Numbered from the stretch's first letter, positions 51,340 to 60,982 are shown. The stretch: DNA of 64,000 nucleotides from Pantoea sp. GD03673 (GCF_029844725.1 NZ_JAOCKJ010000002.1:62001-126000); one strand, 5' to 3'. The notes: generated by a model not told the origin, from the letters alone. A program made the numbers and translations.

Positions 51340-51419
51340 CTCTCTTTCGCCAATAATTTACTGCTGGCAGCTGTGCTATACCTTCCCTTCTTACTCTGTA
51401 GATCTTCAAGGAACGCAAA

Positions 51420-52319
51420 ATGGATAATAAACCGCTTACGCTGCTCATCCTGAACGGGAAAGGCGCGGGTAATGATGATCTGCGCAACGCCATTACCACC
51501 CTGCGTGAAGAAGGCTTCGACATTGCGGTGCGTGTCACGTTTGAAAAAGGCGATGGCGACAGGTACGTCAAAGAGGCCATAGCCCTGCAGGCGGAGACCG
51601 TCGTCGCAGGCGGTGGCGATGGCACCATCAATGAGGTCGCGACAGCGCTGGCGGCTTCCGATGCCGATCATCGCCCGGTACTGGGCATCCTGCCGCTGGG
51701 AACGGCCAACGACTTTGCCACCAGCGTCGGCATCCCGGAAGAGATGGAACCGGCACTGCGCCTGGCGATTCAGGGCAAAGCGAATGCTATCGATCTGGCC
51801 AGAGTGAACCAGAGCCACTACTTCATCAATATGGCGACCGGCGGGTTTGGCACCCGCATCACCACGGAAACCCCGGAAAAGCTGAAGTCGGCGCTGGGCG
51901 GCGTCTCCTACTTTATTCACGGCCTGATGCGCATGGATACGCTGAAACCCGACACCTGCGAGATTAGCGGGCCCGATTTTGCCTGGCAGGGTGATGCGCT
52001 GGTTATCGGTATCGGTAATGGGCGTCAGGCGGGCGGCGGTCAGCGCCTGTGCCCTGCTGCGCTGATCAACGATGGCCGGCTTGACGTCAGCATTGTAACT
52101 GCGCAGGAGCTGTTGCCTACCCTGCTGCACTCACTGACCGGCGACGATGACAATCCCGGCATCGTCACCACCCGGCTGGCGTCGCTGACGATTCGCTCTC
52201 CCCATGAGATGACCTTTAACCTTGATGGTGAACCGCTCTCCGGGCGCGAATTCGTGATTGAGGTGATGACAGGCGCGCTGAGCTGTCGTCTGCCACCGCA
52301 GTGTGAACTCCTGTCCTGA
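51420..52319 (+). CDS. yegS: YegS: lipid kinase
   Basis: Diacylglycerol-kinase-like lipid kinase of 299 residues, the same length as E. coli YegS, which phosphorylates phosphatidylglycerol in vitro. The nucleotide-binding loop [17 protein letters not shown] and [12 protein letters not shown] are present, and the C-terminal half carries [18 protein letters not shown] lies 7 nt before the ATG. It follows cyaR and ends in its own terminator. Confidence 0.95.
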   Translation: MDNKPLTLLILNGKGAGNDDLRNAITTLREEGFDIAVRVTFEKGDGDRYVKEAIALQAETVVAGGGDGTINEVATALAASDADHRPVLGILPLGTANDFATSVGIPEEMEPALRLAIQGKANAIDLARVNQSHYFINMATGGFGTRITTETPEKLKSALGGVSYFIHGLMRMDTLKPDTCEISGPDFAWQGDALVIGIGNGRQAGGGQRLCPAALINDGRLDVSIVTAQELLPTLLHSLTGDDDNPGIVTTRLASLTIRSPHEMTFNLDGEPLSGREFVIEVMTGALSCRLPPQCELLS

Positions 52320-52328
52320 GCAGGATTT

Positions 52329-52348
52329 AGGGGGCTGACGCCCCCTTT
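52329..52348 (+). terminator. Terminator after yegS
   Basis: GGGGGC-TGAC-GCCCCC followed by TTTCC starts about 10 nt past the yegS stop. The remaining gap to rspA (52349-52526) has no ORF and must hold the rspA promoter and RspR operator; TTGTATGGTAGTATTAA near 52464-52480 is a weak operator-like candidate. Confidence 0.8.
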
Positions 52349-52526
52349 CCACGCCTGTCTGCCTCCCTGTTTTACCATCCTCATCTTCCGTTCCCCCTTG
52401 TTTACTGCGCCTTCGCAGCACTGAAACACTCTGTGACTGGCCTCACAACTCTGCCAGCCTTACTTGTATGGTAGTATTAAAGCGCGTACTTTTTCATCAT
52501 TGAATGCGGACTGAAAGGCAACCAGG

Positions 52527-53741
52527 ATGAAAATTGTTAAGGCGGAAGTATTTGTAACCTGCGCAGGCAGAAACTTTGTCACCCTGAAGATCACCACCGA
52601 TCAGGGATTGACAGGCGTGGGTGATGCCACGCTGAACGGCCGCGAATTGCCGGTCGCCTCCTACCTGAAAGATCACGTCTGCCCGCAGCTGATTGGCCGC
52701 GATGCGCATCAGATCGAAGATATCTGGCAGTACTTCTACAAAGGCGCTTACTGGCGTCGTGGTCCGGTCACCATGTCCGCTATCTCTGCCGTCGATATGG
52801 CGCTGTGGGATATCAAAGGTAAAGCCGCAAATATGCCGGTTTATCAGCTACTGGGCGGGGCTTCACGCACCGGCGTGATGGTTTATTGCCACACCACCGG
52901 TCACTCCATTGATGAAGTGATGGATGATTACGCAAAGCACAAAGCGCTGGGCTTCAAAGCGATTCGCGCACAGTGCGGCGTACCGGGCATGAAAACCACC
53001 TACGGCATGGCAAAAGGCAAAGGCCTGGCCTACGAACCTGCAACCAAAGGTCACTGGCCGGAAGAGCAGCTCTGGTCGACGGAAAAATACCTCGATTTCA
53101 CGCCGAAACTGTTTGCGGCAATCCGCGATAAGTTCGGTTTCGATGAGCATCTGCTGCATGACATGCACCATCGCCTGACGCCGATTGAAGCGGCGCGCTT
53201 TGGTAAGCGCGTGGAAGATTATCGCTTGTTCTGGATGGAAGATCCGACGCCTGCTGAAAATCAGGAATGCTTCCGCCTGATCCGCCAGCACACCGTCACG
53301 CCCATTGCGGTGGGCGAAGTCTTCAACAGCATCTGGGATTGTAAGCAGCTGATTGAAGAGCAGCTGATCGACTACATCCGCACCACCATCACGCACGCGG
53401 GCGGCATAACCGGTATGCGCCGCATTGCCGATTTTGCGTCTCTCTATCAGGTGCGCACCGGCTCGCACGGGCCTTCAGATCTCTCCCCTGTCTGCATGGC
53501 GGCGGCCCTGCACTTCGACCTCTGGGTGCCGAACTTCGGGGTGCAGGAGTACATGGGCTTCTCGGAGCAGATGATGGCGTTGTTTGAGGCTAACTGGACC
53601 TTTGACCAGGGCTACATGCATCCAGGCGACAAGCCGGGCCTCGGCATTGAATTTAACGAGAAACTGGCGGCGAAATATCCCTACGAACCCGCTTATCTGC
53701 CGGTCGCCCGTCTTGAAGATGGCACCCTGTGGAACTGGTAA
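52527..53741 (+). CDS. rspA: RspA: D-mannonate dehydratase (enolase superfamily)
   Basis: ManD-family enolase superfamily enzyme of 404 residues, the same length as E. coli RspA. It dehydrates D-mannonate to 2-keto-3-deoxy-D-gluconate. Visible are the N-terminal capping region ([20 protein letters not shown]), [20 protein letters not shown], the metal-ligand region [23 protein letters not shown] and [11 protein letters not shown], plus [13 protein letters not shown]. It heads an operon with rspB, the MFS gene and the dehydrogenase gene. Some RspA proteins work at low efficiency, consistent with a side pathway for L-gulonate. Confidence 0.93.
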   Translation: MKIVKAEVFVTCAGRNFVTLKITTDQGLTGVGDATLNGRELPVASYLKDHVCPQLIGRDAHQIEDIWQYFYKGAYWRRGPVTMSAISAVDMALWDIKGKAANMPVYQLLGGASRTGVMVYCHTTGHSIDEVMDDYAKHKALGFKAIRAQCGVPGMKTTYGMAKGKGLAYEPATKGHWPEEQLWSTEKYLDFTPKLFAAIRDKFGFDEHLLHDMHHRLTPIEAARFGKRVEDYRLFWMEDPTPAENQECFRLIRQHTVTPIAVGEVFNSIWDCKQLIEEQLIDYIRTTITHAGGITGMRRIADFASLYQVRTGSHGPSDLSPVCMAAALHFDLWVPNFGVQEYMGFSEQMMALFEANWTFDQGYMHPGDKPGLGIEFNEKLAAKYPYEPAYLPVARLEDGTLWNW

Positions 53742-53751
53742 GGAGAAGCTG

Positions 53752-54762
53752 ATGAAAAGCGTTGTTATTGAACAGCCGGGTAAACTGGTCGTTGCTGAAC
53801 GTCCCCTCCCCCAGCCTGCAGCCGGTGAAGTGCGGGTGAAAGTGGCCTATGCCAGCATCTGCGGATCGGATGTGCATATCTGGCACGGTCAGAATCCATT
53901 TGCGAAATATCCTCGTGTCATTGGTCATGAATTCTTTGGCGTGATCGATGCCGTGGGCGACGGTGTCGACCCGGCCCGGCTGGGTGAACGCGTCGCGGTC
54001 GATCCGGTCGTGAGCTGTGGCAGCTGCTATCCCTGCTCCGTTGGCCGTCCCAATGTCTGTACCACACTGCAGGTGACGGGCGTACACCGCGATGGCGGCT
54101 TTAGCGAGTTTGCGCTGGCCCCGGCCAAAAATGCCTGGCCGCTGCCGGATGCCATTCCCGACAGGCTCGCCAGTCTGGTAGAGCCATTTACGATTGCGGC
54201 CAACATCTCGGCGTTTCTTAAGCCGCAGCCAGACGATGTGGCGCTGATTTACGGTGCCGGTCCGATGGGACTCACCGCCATTCAGGTACTGAAGGGCGTC
54301 TACAACGTGAAAAAGGTCATGGTCGTGGACCGCCTGCCGGAACGCCTGGCGCTGGCTGAGCAGAGCGGTGCCGATCGGTGGTTTGATAACAGCGAAATCC
54401 CCCTGGCGGCTCAGCTTGAGGGCGTGCAGCCGACGCTGATCATCGACGCGGCCTGCCACCCCGCCATTCTGGCGGAAGCGGTAGCACTCGCCTCACCGGC
54501 AGCGCGCATCGGACTGCTGGGCTTTTCGGGCGAACCGTGCAGCCTTACCCAGCAGAGCCTGACCAGCAAAGAGCTCTCCCTGTTTACCTCACGTCTTAAC
54601 AGTAACCGCTTCCCGCAGGTGATTGACTGGATGGAAAAAGGCTTAATCCAGCCAGAAAAGCTGGTCACGCATTATTTCCCGCTTCAGGAGATTGAACGCG
54701 CGATGACCCTGTTCGAAAAGGATCCGCGCACCTGCTGCAAAGTCATTCTTCAGATGGGTTAA
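53752..54762 (+). CDS. rspB: RspB: zinc-dependent dehydrogenase (L-gulonate 5-dehydrogenase type)
   Basis: Medium-chain zinc dehydrogenase of 336 residues from the ATG at 53752, which has AGGAG 6 nt upstream and starts 10 bp after rspA; the longer upstream frame overlaps rspA and is not used. Catalytic zinc ligands are in ICGSDVHIWHG and GHEFFGVID; structural cysteines are in CGSCYPCSVGRPNVC; the NAD site is IYGAGPMGLTAIQ. In E. coli CFT073 the orthologue oxidises L-gulonate to D-fructuronate. Confidence 0.92.
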   Translation: MKSVVIEQPGKLVVAERPLPQPAAGEVRVKVAYASICGSDVHIWHGQNPFAKYPRVIGHEFFGVIDAVGDGVDPARLGERVAVDPVVSCGSCYPCSVGRPNVCTTLQVTGVHRDGGFSEFALAPAKNAWPLPDAIPDRLASLVEPFTIAANISAFLKPQPDDVALIYGAGPMGLTAIQVLKGVYNVKKVMVVDRLPERLALAEQSGADRWFDNSEIPLAAQLEGVQPTLIIDAACHPAILAEAVALASPAARIGLLGFSGEPCSLTQQSLTSKELSLFTSRLNSNRFPQVIDWMEKGLIQPEKLVTHYFPLQEIERAMTLFEKDPRTCCKVILQMG

Positions 54763-54844
54763 TTATCCGCTGAACACCAGGTGTCCTCTGCCGGTGCGTA
54801 CCCGCCGGCATAACGATAAAGATAAAACAGATCACGGAGTTTTT

Positions 54845-56128
54845 ATGTTCAAGAATCTGCGCTGGACCCTCGTTTTGCTGTTGTTCCTAGTTTACATGAT
54901 CAACTACCTCGATCGCGTTGCCCTGTCGCTCACCGTGCCGCTGGTTGAGAAAGATCTGGCGATCAATGCTGAACAGTTCGGCATGATCTTCGGCAGCTTC
55001 TTCTTCGGCTATGCCCTGTTTAACTTTGTCGGCGGCCTCGCCACTGACCGCTATGGCCCCAAAATCGTGCTGGCCGTGGCGGTGGGTGCCTGGTCCATTT
55101 TCTGCGGCATGACCGCGCTCGCCACCGGTTTCTGGTCGATGCTGATCCTGCGTGTGCTGTTCGGCATGGCGGAAGGCCCGATCTGCTCTTCGGCTAACAA
55201 AGCGATTAACGGCTGGTTCCCCCGGAAACAGGCCGCCACGGCGATGGGCTTGCTGAGCGCCGGATCGCCGTTGGGTGGCGCAGTCGCCGGTCCGATCATT
55301 GGTTATCTGGCCCTGGCCTACGGCTGGCGTCCGGCGTTTGTGATCGTCTGCTGTATCGGGCTGGTGTGGATGGCGTTCTGGCTGTTCTTTGCCGCTGATA
55401 ATCCGGCGAAAAGCAAACTTGTCACCGAAAAAGAGCGTCAGCTGATTGATCGCCTGAAAGCCACCAGCCCGAATGAAGAAGTTGATCTCTCTGAAACGCC
55501 GCATCCCTTTGGTTACTACCTGCGCCAGCCGATTATCCTGGTCACGGCGTTTGCCTTCTTCTGCTACAACTACATCCTGTTCTTTTTCCTGAGCTGGTTC
55601 CCGGCCTATCTGGTGCAGGCGCACGGTCTGGATATCAAATCAATGAGCATCACGACCATGATCCCGTGGATCGTTGGGTTCATTGGCCTGGCGCTGGGGG
55701 GCTGGATCTCCGACAGAATCTTTAATATTACCGGCAAGCTGTTGTTGTCCCGCAAAATTGTGCTGGTGGTCTCACTGCTGGCAGCCGCAATTTGTGTGGC
55801 GCTGGCGGGTACGATAAAAGAGGTGGTTCCCGCCGTTATGATGATGTCGGTCTCAATTTTCTTTCTCTACATTACCGGCGCGATCTACTGGGCCATTATT
55901 CAGGATGTGGTGCACAAAAGTCGTATCGGCAGCATCAGCGGCTTTATCCATCTGGTAGGAAGCCTTTCCGGCATCATCGGGCCGATCGTCACCGGTTTTA
56001 TTGTTCAGCACACCGGTAAGTTCGACAGCGCCTTTGTGCTGGCGGGGTGTGTCGCCGCGCTGGGGGCTTTCCTGGTGCTGTTTGTGATACGCAGTCCGAA
56101 ACCTGAGGATAAACCGGTTTCGGTCTGA
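54845..56128 (+). CDS. MFS transporter, ACS-type hexonate/hexuronate permease
   Basis: Twelve-helix major facilitator of 427 residues from the ATG at 54845 (GGAG upstream). MINYLDRVALSLTVP in helix 1 and GGLATDRYGPKIVL in loop 2-3 are typical of the anion:cation symporter family that includes ExuT, GudP and DgoT. It corresponds to the transporter of the rsp cluster (YdfJ/RspC) and probably imports L-gulonate or D-mannonate. An 82-bp gap separates it from rspB. Confidence 0.9.
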   Translation: MFKNLRWTLVLLLFLVYMINYLDRVALSLTVPLVEKDLAINAEQFGMIFGSFFFGYALFNFVGGLATDRYGPKIVLAVAVGAWSIFCGMTALATGFWSMLILRVLFGMAEGPICSSANKAINGWFPRKQAATAMGLLSAGSPLGGAVAGPIIGYLALAYGWRPAFVIVCCIGLVWMAFWLFFAADNPAKSKLVTEKERQLIDRLKATSPNEEVDLSETPHPFGYYLRQPIILVTAFAFFCYNYILFFFLSWFPAYLVQAHGLDIKSMSITTMIPWIVGFIGLALGGWISDRIFNITGKLLLSRKIVLVVSLLAAAICVALAGTIKEVVPAVMMMSVSIFFLYITGAIYWAIIQDVVHKSRIGSISGFIHLVGSLSGIIGPIVTGFIVQHTGKFDSAFVLAGCVAALGAFLVLFVIRSPKPEDKPVSV

Positions 56129-56195
56129 GTGTTGTTCCGCTATCAGAATGATGATTCCGGGGTGCTTTGCGCCCCGTTTGCCATAAGGACGGACT

Positions 56196-57656
56196 ATGTT
56201 ACAGATTGATCGCCTGCCCGCAGAGGTCCGGCGTCCCGCTTACGACCGCAGCCAGTTAAAAACCCGCATGGTACACATCGGTTTTGGTGCCTTTCATCGC
56301 GCCCACCAGGCCCTCTGCAGCGATAAGCTGGCGGAACAGGGCAGCGACTGGGGATACTGCGAAGTGAACCTCAATAGCGGCGCGCTGATTCAGGCGCTGC
56401 GTGAGCAGCATCTGCTCTACACCCTGACAGAGAAGGCCGATGACGCCCTGCACACCCGGGTGATTGGCGTCATTACCCAGGCGCTTCACGGCAAAAGTGA
56501 TGGCATTGAGGCGGTAATCAACGCGATGAGTCAGCCTGAGGTCGCGATTGTGTCCATGACCGTTACCGAGAAAGGCTATTGCCACCAGCCCGCCACTGGC
56601 AATTTACATTCCGATCATCCCGATATCGTGCATGACCTGCACAATCCCGATGCGCCGCGCTCGCTGCCGGGTCTGATTCTGGCCGCCATTCGCCGCCGCC
56701 GGGCACAGGGGTTACCGGCCTTCAGCGTGATGTCCTGTGACAACATGCCGGAAAATGGTCACGTCACGCGTAACGTGGTTGTACAACTGGCCCGGCAGCA
56801 GGATCCGGCTCTGGCAGAGTACATTCAGCAGCACATTACCTTCCCCTCCACGATGGTCGATCGCATCGTTCCGGCTATGACCGATGCGGCGTTTTCGGCG
56901 CTGAGCGCACGTCTGGGTTCCAGCGACCCGGTTGCGGTTGAAGCGGAACCGTTTTTCCAGTGGGTGATTGAAGATAACTTCGTCAATGGCCGTCCGGCGT
57001 GGGAAAACGCGGGGGCAGAGCTGGTCAGTGATGTCCTGCCCTATGAAGAGATGAAGCTGCGCATGCTGAATGGCAGCCACTCTTTCCTGGCGTACCTTGG
57101 CTTCCTGGCGGGTTATGAGTACATCAGCGACTGCATGGCCGATCCCCATTTCCGGGCCGCCGCCCGTTCACTGATGATGGATGAGCAGGCACCGACGCTG
57201 CGCACCCAGGGGGTGGATCTCAATGCCTATGCCGACTCGCTGATTGCTCGTTATGAAAACCGTGCCATTAAACATCGCACCGGACAGATTGCCACTGACG
57301 GCACACAGAAACTGCCGCAGCGCATGCTCGACAGCCTGCGCTGGCATCTGCAACGCGGCAGTGACTGCGATTTGCTGCTGCTGGGCGTAGCGGGCTGGAT
57401 GCGCTATGTCGGTGGCGTTGATGAACAGGGTCAGCCTATTGAGATCCGCGATCCGATGAAAGCCCAGCTGGCAGACTGCGTTGCCGCCAGCGAAGAGGGC
57501 GAGGCGCGCGTGCGGGCCTTACTCTCTCTCCGCGAGGTGTTTGGCGAAGATCTGCTGCAAAACGCCGATGTGGTCGCCCGGCTGACCGCCTGGTATCAGC
57601 AACTCATCACGCTGGGAGCCCGTGAAACGGTGCATCAGTATATGCACCGCAGCTAA
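56196..57656 (+). CDS. Mannitol dehydrogenase-family enzyme (D-mannonate oxidoreductase type)
   Basis: Polyol-specific long-chain dehydrogenase of 486 residues, like UxuB and YdfI/RspD: VHIGFGAFHRAHQA is the NAD loop, SCDNMPENGHVTRN and VDRIVPAMTD are family motifs, and KLRMLNGSHSFLAYLG carries the catalytic Lys-Asn-His. It should reduce D-fructuronate to D-mannonate, the substrate of RspA. Position and length match E. coli ydfI next to rspR. It is 67 bp after the transporter. Confidence 0.9.
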   Translation: MLQIDRLPAEVRRPAYDRSQLKTRMVHIGFGAFHRAHQALCSDKLAEQGSDWGYCEVNLNSGALIQALREQHLLYTLTEKADDALHTRVIGVITQALHGKSDGIEAVINAMSQPEVAIVSMTVTEKGYCHQPATGNLHSDHPDIVHDLHNPDAPRSLPGLILAAIRRRRAQGLPAFSVMSCDNMPENGHVTRNVVVQLARQQDPALAEYIQQHITFPSTMVDRIVPAMTDAAFSALSARLGSSDPVAVEAEPFFQWVIEDNFVNGRPAWENAGAELVSDVLPYEEMKLRMLNGSHSFLAYLGFLAGYEYISDCMADPHFRAAARSLMMDEQAPTLRTQGVDLNAYADSLIARYENRAIKHRTGQIATDGTQKLPQRMLDSLRWHLQRGSDCDLLLLGVAGWMRYVGGVDEQGQPIEIRDPMKAQLADCVAASEEGEARVRALLSLREVFGEDLLQNADVVARLTAWYQQLITLGARETVHQYMHRS

Positions 57657-57756
57657 TGGCGCTGTCACAAAGCGCTGGCGCAGACGCAGCGCCCTGATTA
57701 GACTGACACTTTCCCATCGCGCTGGCCTCTGCCAGCCGTAATATGGATATTGCTGC

Positions 57757-58443
57757 ATGTCGATCGCCTATACCATTACTACCAGCGAACCGGTAAATCA
57801 GCAGATTTACCGTTATCTGCGCAAAGATATCGTCACCTGCGCAATTCAGCCCGGTTCGCTGCTCTCTGAAAAAGAGGTCTCCGCACGCTTTAACGTTTCG
57901 CGCCAGCCGGTGCGTGAAGCGTTTATTAAGCTGGCTGAGGCCGGACTGGTACAGGTATTGCCGCAGCGCGGCACCTTCGTGCGCAAAATCTCCGCTAAGC
58001 GGGTTGCAGATGGCCGTTTTATCCGTGAAGCGGTGGAAGTGTCGGTGGTGCGGCGGGCAGCGCTGGAGATTGAAGAGCCCGCTCTGATGGCGCTGGAACA
58101 TAATCTGCAATTGCAGCGTATGGCCGCCGATCGGCATGACAGCCAGGCTTTCCTTGGTCTGGATGATGAGTTTCATCGCCTGATCGCTGAAAGCATTGAC
58201 TGCAAGCTCGCCTGGGAGACGGTGGAAAACATCAAAGCCGCCATGGACCGGGTGCGCTTTCTGACGCTGAGTGAAGTCTCTCCACCGGAGAAGCTGATTG
58301 AGCAGCATGAAGAGATCTTCGCCGCGCTGAAACGTCATGACGCCGATGCCGCCGAAGCGGCGATGCGTCGTCATCTGCAGGAGATGATCTTCTCTATCAC
58401 CCCGATTGCCGAGCGTAACAGCGCCTGGTTTGAAGCCCCCTGA
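57757..58443 (+). CDS. rspR: RspR: GntR/FCD-family regulator of the rsp operon
   Basis: GntR-family regulator of 228 residues, equal in length to E. coli RspR (YdfH). The winged-helix domain includes LLSEKEVSARFNVSRQPVREAFIKL, and the FCD ligand domain has the metal-binding Asp/His positions (LDDEFHRLI, EQHEEIFAALKRHD). It likely represses rspAB and the downstream genes until the sugar acid is present. It is 100 bp after the dehydrogenase gene on the same strand. Confidence 0.92.
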   Translation: MSIAYTITTSEPVNQQIYRYLRKDIVTCAIQPGSLLSEKEVSARFNVSRQPVREAFIKLAEAGLVQVLPQRGTFVRKISAKRVADGRFIREAVEVSVVRRAALEIEEPALMALEHNLQLQRMAADRHDSQAFLGLDDEFHRLIAESIDCKLAWETVENIKAAMDRVRFLTLSEVSPPEKLIEQHEEIFAALKRHDADAAEAAMRRHLQEMIFSITPIAERNSAWFEAP

Positions 58444-58453
58444 GTCTGGCACT

Positions 58454-58487
58454 GCCCGCATCGCCTGATTCACACATCGATGCGGGC
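58454..58487. terminator. Hairpin between convergent rspR and thiD
   Basis: GCCCGCATCG and CGATGCGGGC form a perfect 10-bp stem with a 14-nt loop between the rspR stop and the end of thiD. The U-tract is weak (CTTCG on the plus strand), so termination is plausible but not strong. Confidence 0.5.
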
Positions 58488-58495
58488 CTTCGCCG

Positions 58496-59296
58496 TTACC
58501 ACCACTGGTGAAAATGATGCACCGGTCCGATACCCTTGCCGACCGCCAGCGAGTCGGCCTGTAACAACGCCTGCTGTAACCAGTTTTTCGCTTCCCCAAT
58601 CGTCTCTGCCCAGTCAGCGTGGCGTGGACGCAACGCAGCTAAAGCGGCCGACAGCGTGCAGCCGGTGCCGTGCGTATGCCGGGTATTGACGCGTGGCGTG
58701 CTGAATCGCTGCTCCGCTGAGTGCGTGATCAGCCAGTCAGGACTCTCCGATCCCGCCAGATGTCCTCCCTTCATCAGCACGGCCTGACAGCCCAGTGCCA
58801 GCAAAGCCCGCCCCTGCTCGCGCATCTCTGCCTCATCTGCGGCAATTTCACAATCCAGTAACGCCGCCGCTTCCGGCAGATTTGGCGTGATCAGCGAGAC
58901 CTGCGGCAGTAATCGCTCGCGAACGCTGGCCACGGCGTCTGGCGACAGCAGCGCATCCCCGCTTTTGGCGACCATGACCGTATCCAGTACCACAAAGGGG
59001 ATCGCTGCGCGTTTCAGCCGCTCCGCAACCTGCTCCACGATAGCCGTTTCTGACAGCATGCCGATTTTCGCGCTGTCGATGCGCACGTCATCCAGTACCG
59101 AATCGAGCTGGGCGGCGACGAAGTCCGGCGCAATACGATACACAGACTGCACGCCCTGCGTGTTTTGTGCCACCAGCGCGGTGATGACGCTGGTGCCATA
59201 GGCACCCAGCGCTGAGAACGTTTTCAGATCGGCCTGAATGCCTGCGCCGCCGCTGGGATCGGTACCGGCAATGGTCAGGGCATTAATGCGCTTCAT
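58496..59296 (-). CDS. thiD: Hydroxymethylpyrimidine/phosphomethylpyrimidine kinase
   Basis: ThiD phosphorylates HMP and HMP-phosphate to the pyrophosphate used by thiamine phosphate synthase. From the ATG at 59296 it is 266 residues, the E. coli length; the frame extends upstream inside thiM and is ignored. [22 protein letters not shown] opens the ribokinase-like fold, and the anion-hole motif is [16 protein letters not shown]. The start overlaps the end of thiM by 14 bp, so the two are coupled, and both are under the TPP riboswitch. Confidence 0.95.
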   Translation of the reverse strand: MKRINALTIAGTDPSGGAGIQADLKTFSALGAYGTSVITALVAQNTQGVQSVYRIAPDFVAAQLDSVLDDVRIDSAKIGMLSETAIVEQVAERLKRAAIPFVVLDTVMVAKSGDALLSPDAVASVRERLLPQVSLITPNLPEAAALLDCEIAADEAEMREQGRALLALGCQAVLMKGGHLAGSESPDWLITHSAEQRFSTPRVNTRHTHGTGCTLSAALAALRPRHADWAETIGEAKNWLQQALLQADSLAVGKGIGPVHHFHQWW

Positions 59297-60080
59297 GTTC
59301 CACCTCCAGCGTCCAGAGCGCATCAATAAACGCAGTGGCAAAGCTGCCCGGTCCGGCTGCCTGCGCCGCCGCCTTTTCGCCCGACAGGGCCATGACCTGA
59401 CAGGCTGCCGCAACGTTCATCAGCCGGTCGCCCGGCAGCGCGGTGAAACCCGCCACCACGGCTGACAGTGCGCAGCCGGTTCCGACCACGCGCGTCATCA
59501 GGGGAGAGCCGCCGCGAATAGCGAGGATTCGCTGACCATCGGTGGCGTAGTCCACCTCGCCGGTAACGATGACCAGCGTGCGCCAGGTCTCAGCGAGCTG
59601 CTGAGCCGCATCCAGTGCCGCGTCCGCCTGATGCAGCGTATCCACACCCCGCCCGCCGCTGGCCTGCTGAGCCAGCGCCAGAATCTCTGACGCATTGCCG
59701 CGAATCACCGCCGGTTGCTGGCTGAGCAGTTGCTGGCAGAAGTCACTGCGCAACGTCAGCGCGCCAACGGCAACCGGATCGAGCGTCCAGGGGGTGCCCG
59801 CCTCTCTGGCGGCGGTAACGGCACTCTGCATCGCAAGCTGGCGCTCACGGGTTAACGTACCCACGTTAATGAGCAGCGCATCAGCAAAACGGCTGAACTG
59901 AGCCGCTTCGTCAGCATCAATCACCATCGCGGGTGAGGCGTTAAGTGCCAGTAACACGTTGGCGGTGAAGTTCTGTACCACGTCATTGGTCATGCAGTGC
60001 ACCAGCGGTGACTGACGGCGGAAAGTGTGCAGAACGGGCGCGAAGTGCGCGGCAGAAAGGTGTTGAGATTGATGTTTCAT
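59283..60080 (-). CDS. thiM: Hydroxyethylthiazole kinase
   Basis: ThiM salvages thiazole by phosphorylating 4-methyl-5-hydroxyethylthiazole. It has 265 residues from the ATG at 60080, preceded by GGGAGC; the frame to 60125 would run into the riboswitch region and is not used. Landmarks are [44 protein letters not shown] and the anion-hole [12 protein letters not shown]. The TPP aptamer ends about 48 nt before the start codon, the usual layout for translational control of thiM. Confidence 0.95.
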   Translation of the reverse strand: MKHQSQHLSAAHFAPVLHTFRRQSPLVHCMTNDVVQNFTANVLLALNASPAMVIDADEAAQFSRFADALLINVGTLTRERQLAMQSAVTAAREAGTPWTLDPVAVGALTLRSDFCQQLLSQQPAVIRGNASEILALAQQASGGRGVDTLHQADAALDAAQQLAETWRTLVIVTGEVDYATDGQRILAIRGGSPLMTRVVGTGCALSAVVAGFTALPGDRLMNVAAACQVMALSGEKAAAQAAGPGSFATAFIDALWTLEVEHEAH

Positions 60081-60127
60081 CGTAGCTCCCAACCGGCGAA
60101 CAAGAAGGCGAATGCGGTCAGGCATCT

Positions 60128-60205
60128 GACTTCCCTACGCTGGCATTATCCAGATCAGGTAATACGGGTATTTCTCAGCCTTCACAAAGAAGGGCACCCC
60201 GAGTC
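60128..60205 (-). ncRNA. TPP riboswitch of thiM-thiD
   Basis: On the minus strand the sequence reads GACTCGGGGTGCCCTT, a P3 hairpin with loop, CTGAGAAATACCCGT (the CUGAGA pyrimidine-binding core), CCTGATCTGGATAATGCCAG (the pyrophosphate-binding arm) and GCGTAGGGAAGTC. It is an essentially perfect Thi-box aptamer, with GACT/AGTC closing P1. The expression platform lies between 60127 and the thiM Shine-Dalgarno. Seventy-one of its bases recur at 63924-63994. Confidence 0.97.
60135..60205 (+). repeat. Direct repeat 1 (aptamer segment; attachment site next to thiM)
   Basis: These 71 bases, from CTACGCTGG to CCCCGAGTC, are identical to 63924-63994 in the same orientation. Flanks differ at once on both sides (C and A here, A and G at the other copy). 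The left flank completes the thiM aptamer, so this is the element/thiM junction. Confidence 0.93.
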
Positions 60206-60304
60206 ATTTAAAACAAAATCAAAAGCTTGCGATTAACGTCTCGCTAATCCATGTTCTGGATCATGCCAGCGGGAAGCCAAAGACACAACCCTAAAAAATC
60301 TTCC

Positions 60305-60336
60305 GTGTCCCAGTTTGTTTCTCACGTTGTGTCCCA
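60305..60336 (+). repeat. Candidate integrase arm-type repeats
   Basis: GTGTCCCA occurs at 60305-60312 and again at 60329-60336, 24 bp apart, and GACACAAC at 60282-60289 is the inverted form of GTTGTGTC at 60326-60333. Short repeats like these near an attachment site are typical of tyrosine-integrase arm sites. Role inferred from position. Confidence 0.4.
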
Positions 60337-60352
60337 TAAATAAATGGCAGGC

Positions 60353-60374
60353 AAAAAACCGCCCATAAGGCGGC
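60353..60374 (-). terminator. Terminator at the thiM-side end of the element
   Basis: On the minus strand GCCGCC-TTATG-GGCGG is followed by TTTTTTG. It would stop transcripts coming from the element before they reach the riboswitch and thiM, leaving only about 150 bp (60206-60352) in which a thiM promoter could lie. Confidence 0.8.
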
Positions 60375-60407
60375 TTAAGACAATTATTTCAGTCATGATG
60401 ATTTAAA

Positions 60408-60596
60408 TTAAATCAATTTTCTGCATACGTTTTCTTCATGCAGTCGAAGTGCTTTTGCTAACTCCAATTGGAATGCAAAGGACAGACGGGAGCGGCTAAT
60501 CTTGATACCGTCAATAATGATGTATGTAGAGTATGTAGTGACCATGCGCCCAATGTATTGGAAGAGTTTAGGCTGGTTTGACTTATCATTATTCAT
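60408..60596 (-). CDS. Small hypothetical protein in the element
   Basis: A 62-residue ORF from the ATG at 60596; the frame extends to 60665. It is followed by a good terminator at 60353-60374, which suggests that something is transcribed here. The sequence (for example KLFQYIGRMVTTYSTYIIIDG) has no motif I recognise; there is no helix-turn-helix pattern like AlpA or Xis that I could defend. The 5' Shine-Dalgarno is weak. Confidence 0.4.
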   Translation of the reverse strand: MNNDKSNQPKLFQYIGRMVTTYSTYIIIDGIKISRSRLSFAFQLELAKALRLHEENVCRKLI

Positions 60597-60980
60597 TGTG
60601 TGCCATCCGTCTGGATTGAGGTAATCCCGGCAACTGATAACTGACCTAAAATAGATAAAAATCATAAAGTTAAAAGATCACCGAATCCAGTGAGTGTACG
60701 TTGGCGAGCCTTCCTCAGCCTAACCTATACATGAACAAAAAAGGGGCGGGTAGCTTCTATTTGGTTAGGTAAATATCTGGGTGTTTAAATATTGCTGCCA
60801 GGCCCCTCGACCTGAGGCCACGAGAGCACGTGTATTATCGTCAAATATGTAAGGGCACTTCCTGCCGGTGGCCTGTATTCTGATTAAATTTCGCCCAACT
60901 GTCCGCACCTATAGTGCGCCCCTAAAACTGCCCTTTTTCTCAATCACTTATCAGTAAAAAACAATCATTAAATTAATATT
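60597..60980. other. Non-coding stretch inside the element
   Basis: No convincing ORF, RNA or repeat is seen. It contains a small CCTC/GAGG hairpin near 60808 and A+T-rich segments. It lies upstream of the small minus-strand ORF and downstream of the ATPase gene. Confidence 0.5.
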
Positions 60981-60982
60981 AA

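Noticed and set aside
57607..58599. 330-codon minus-strand ORF opposite rspR
   Set aside because: Antisense shadow of rspR and the end of the oxidoreductase gene; no family features or ribosome binding site.
60027..60236. Plus-strand ORF across the riboswitch and thiM start
   Set aside because: It overlaps the conserved aptamer and the thiM 5' end on the other strand; coding is far less likely than the RNA element.
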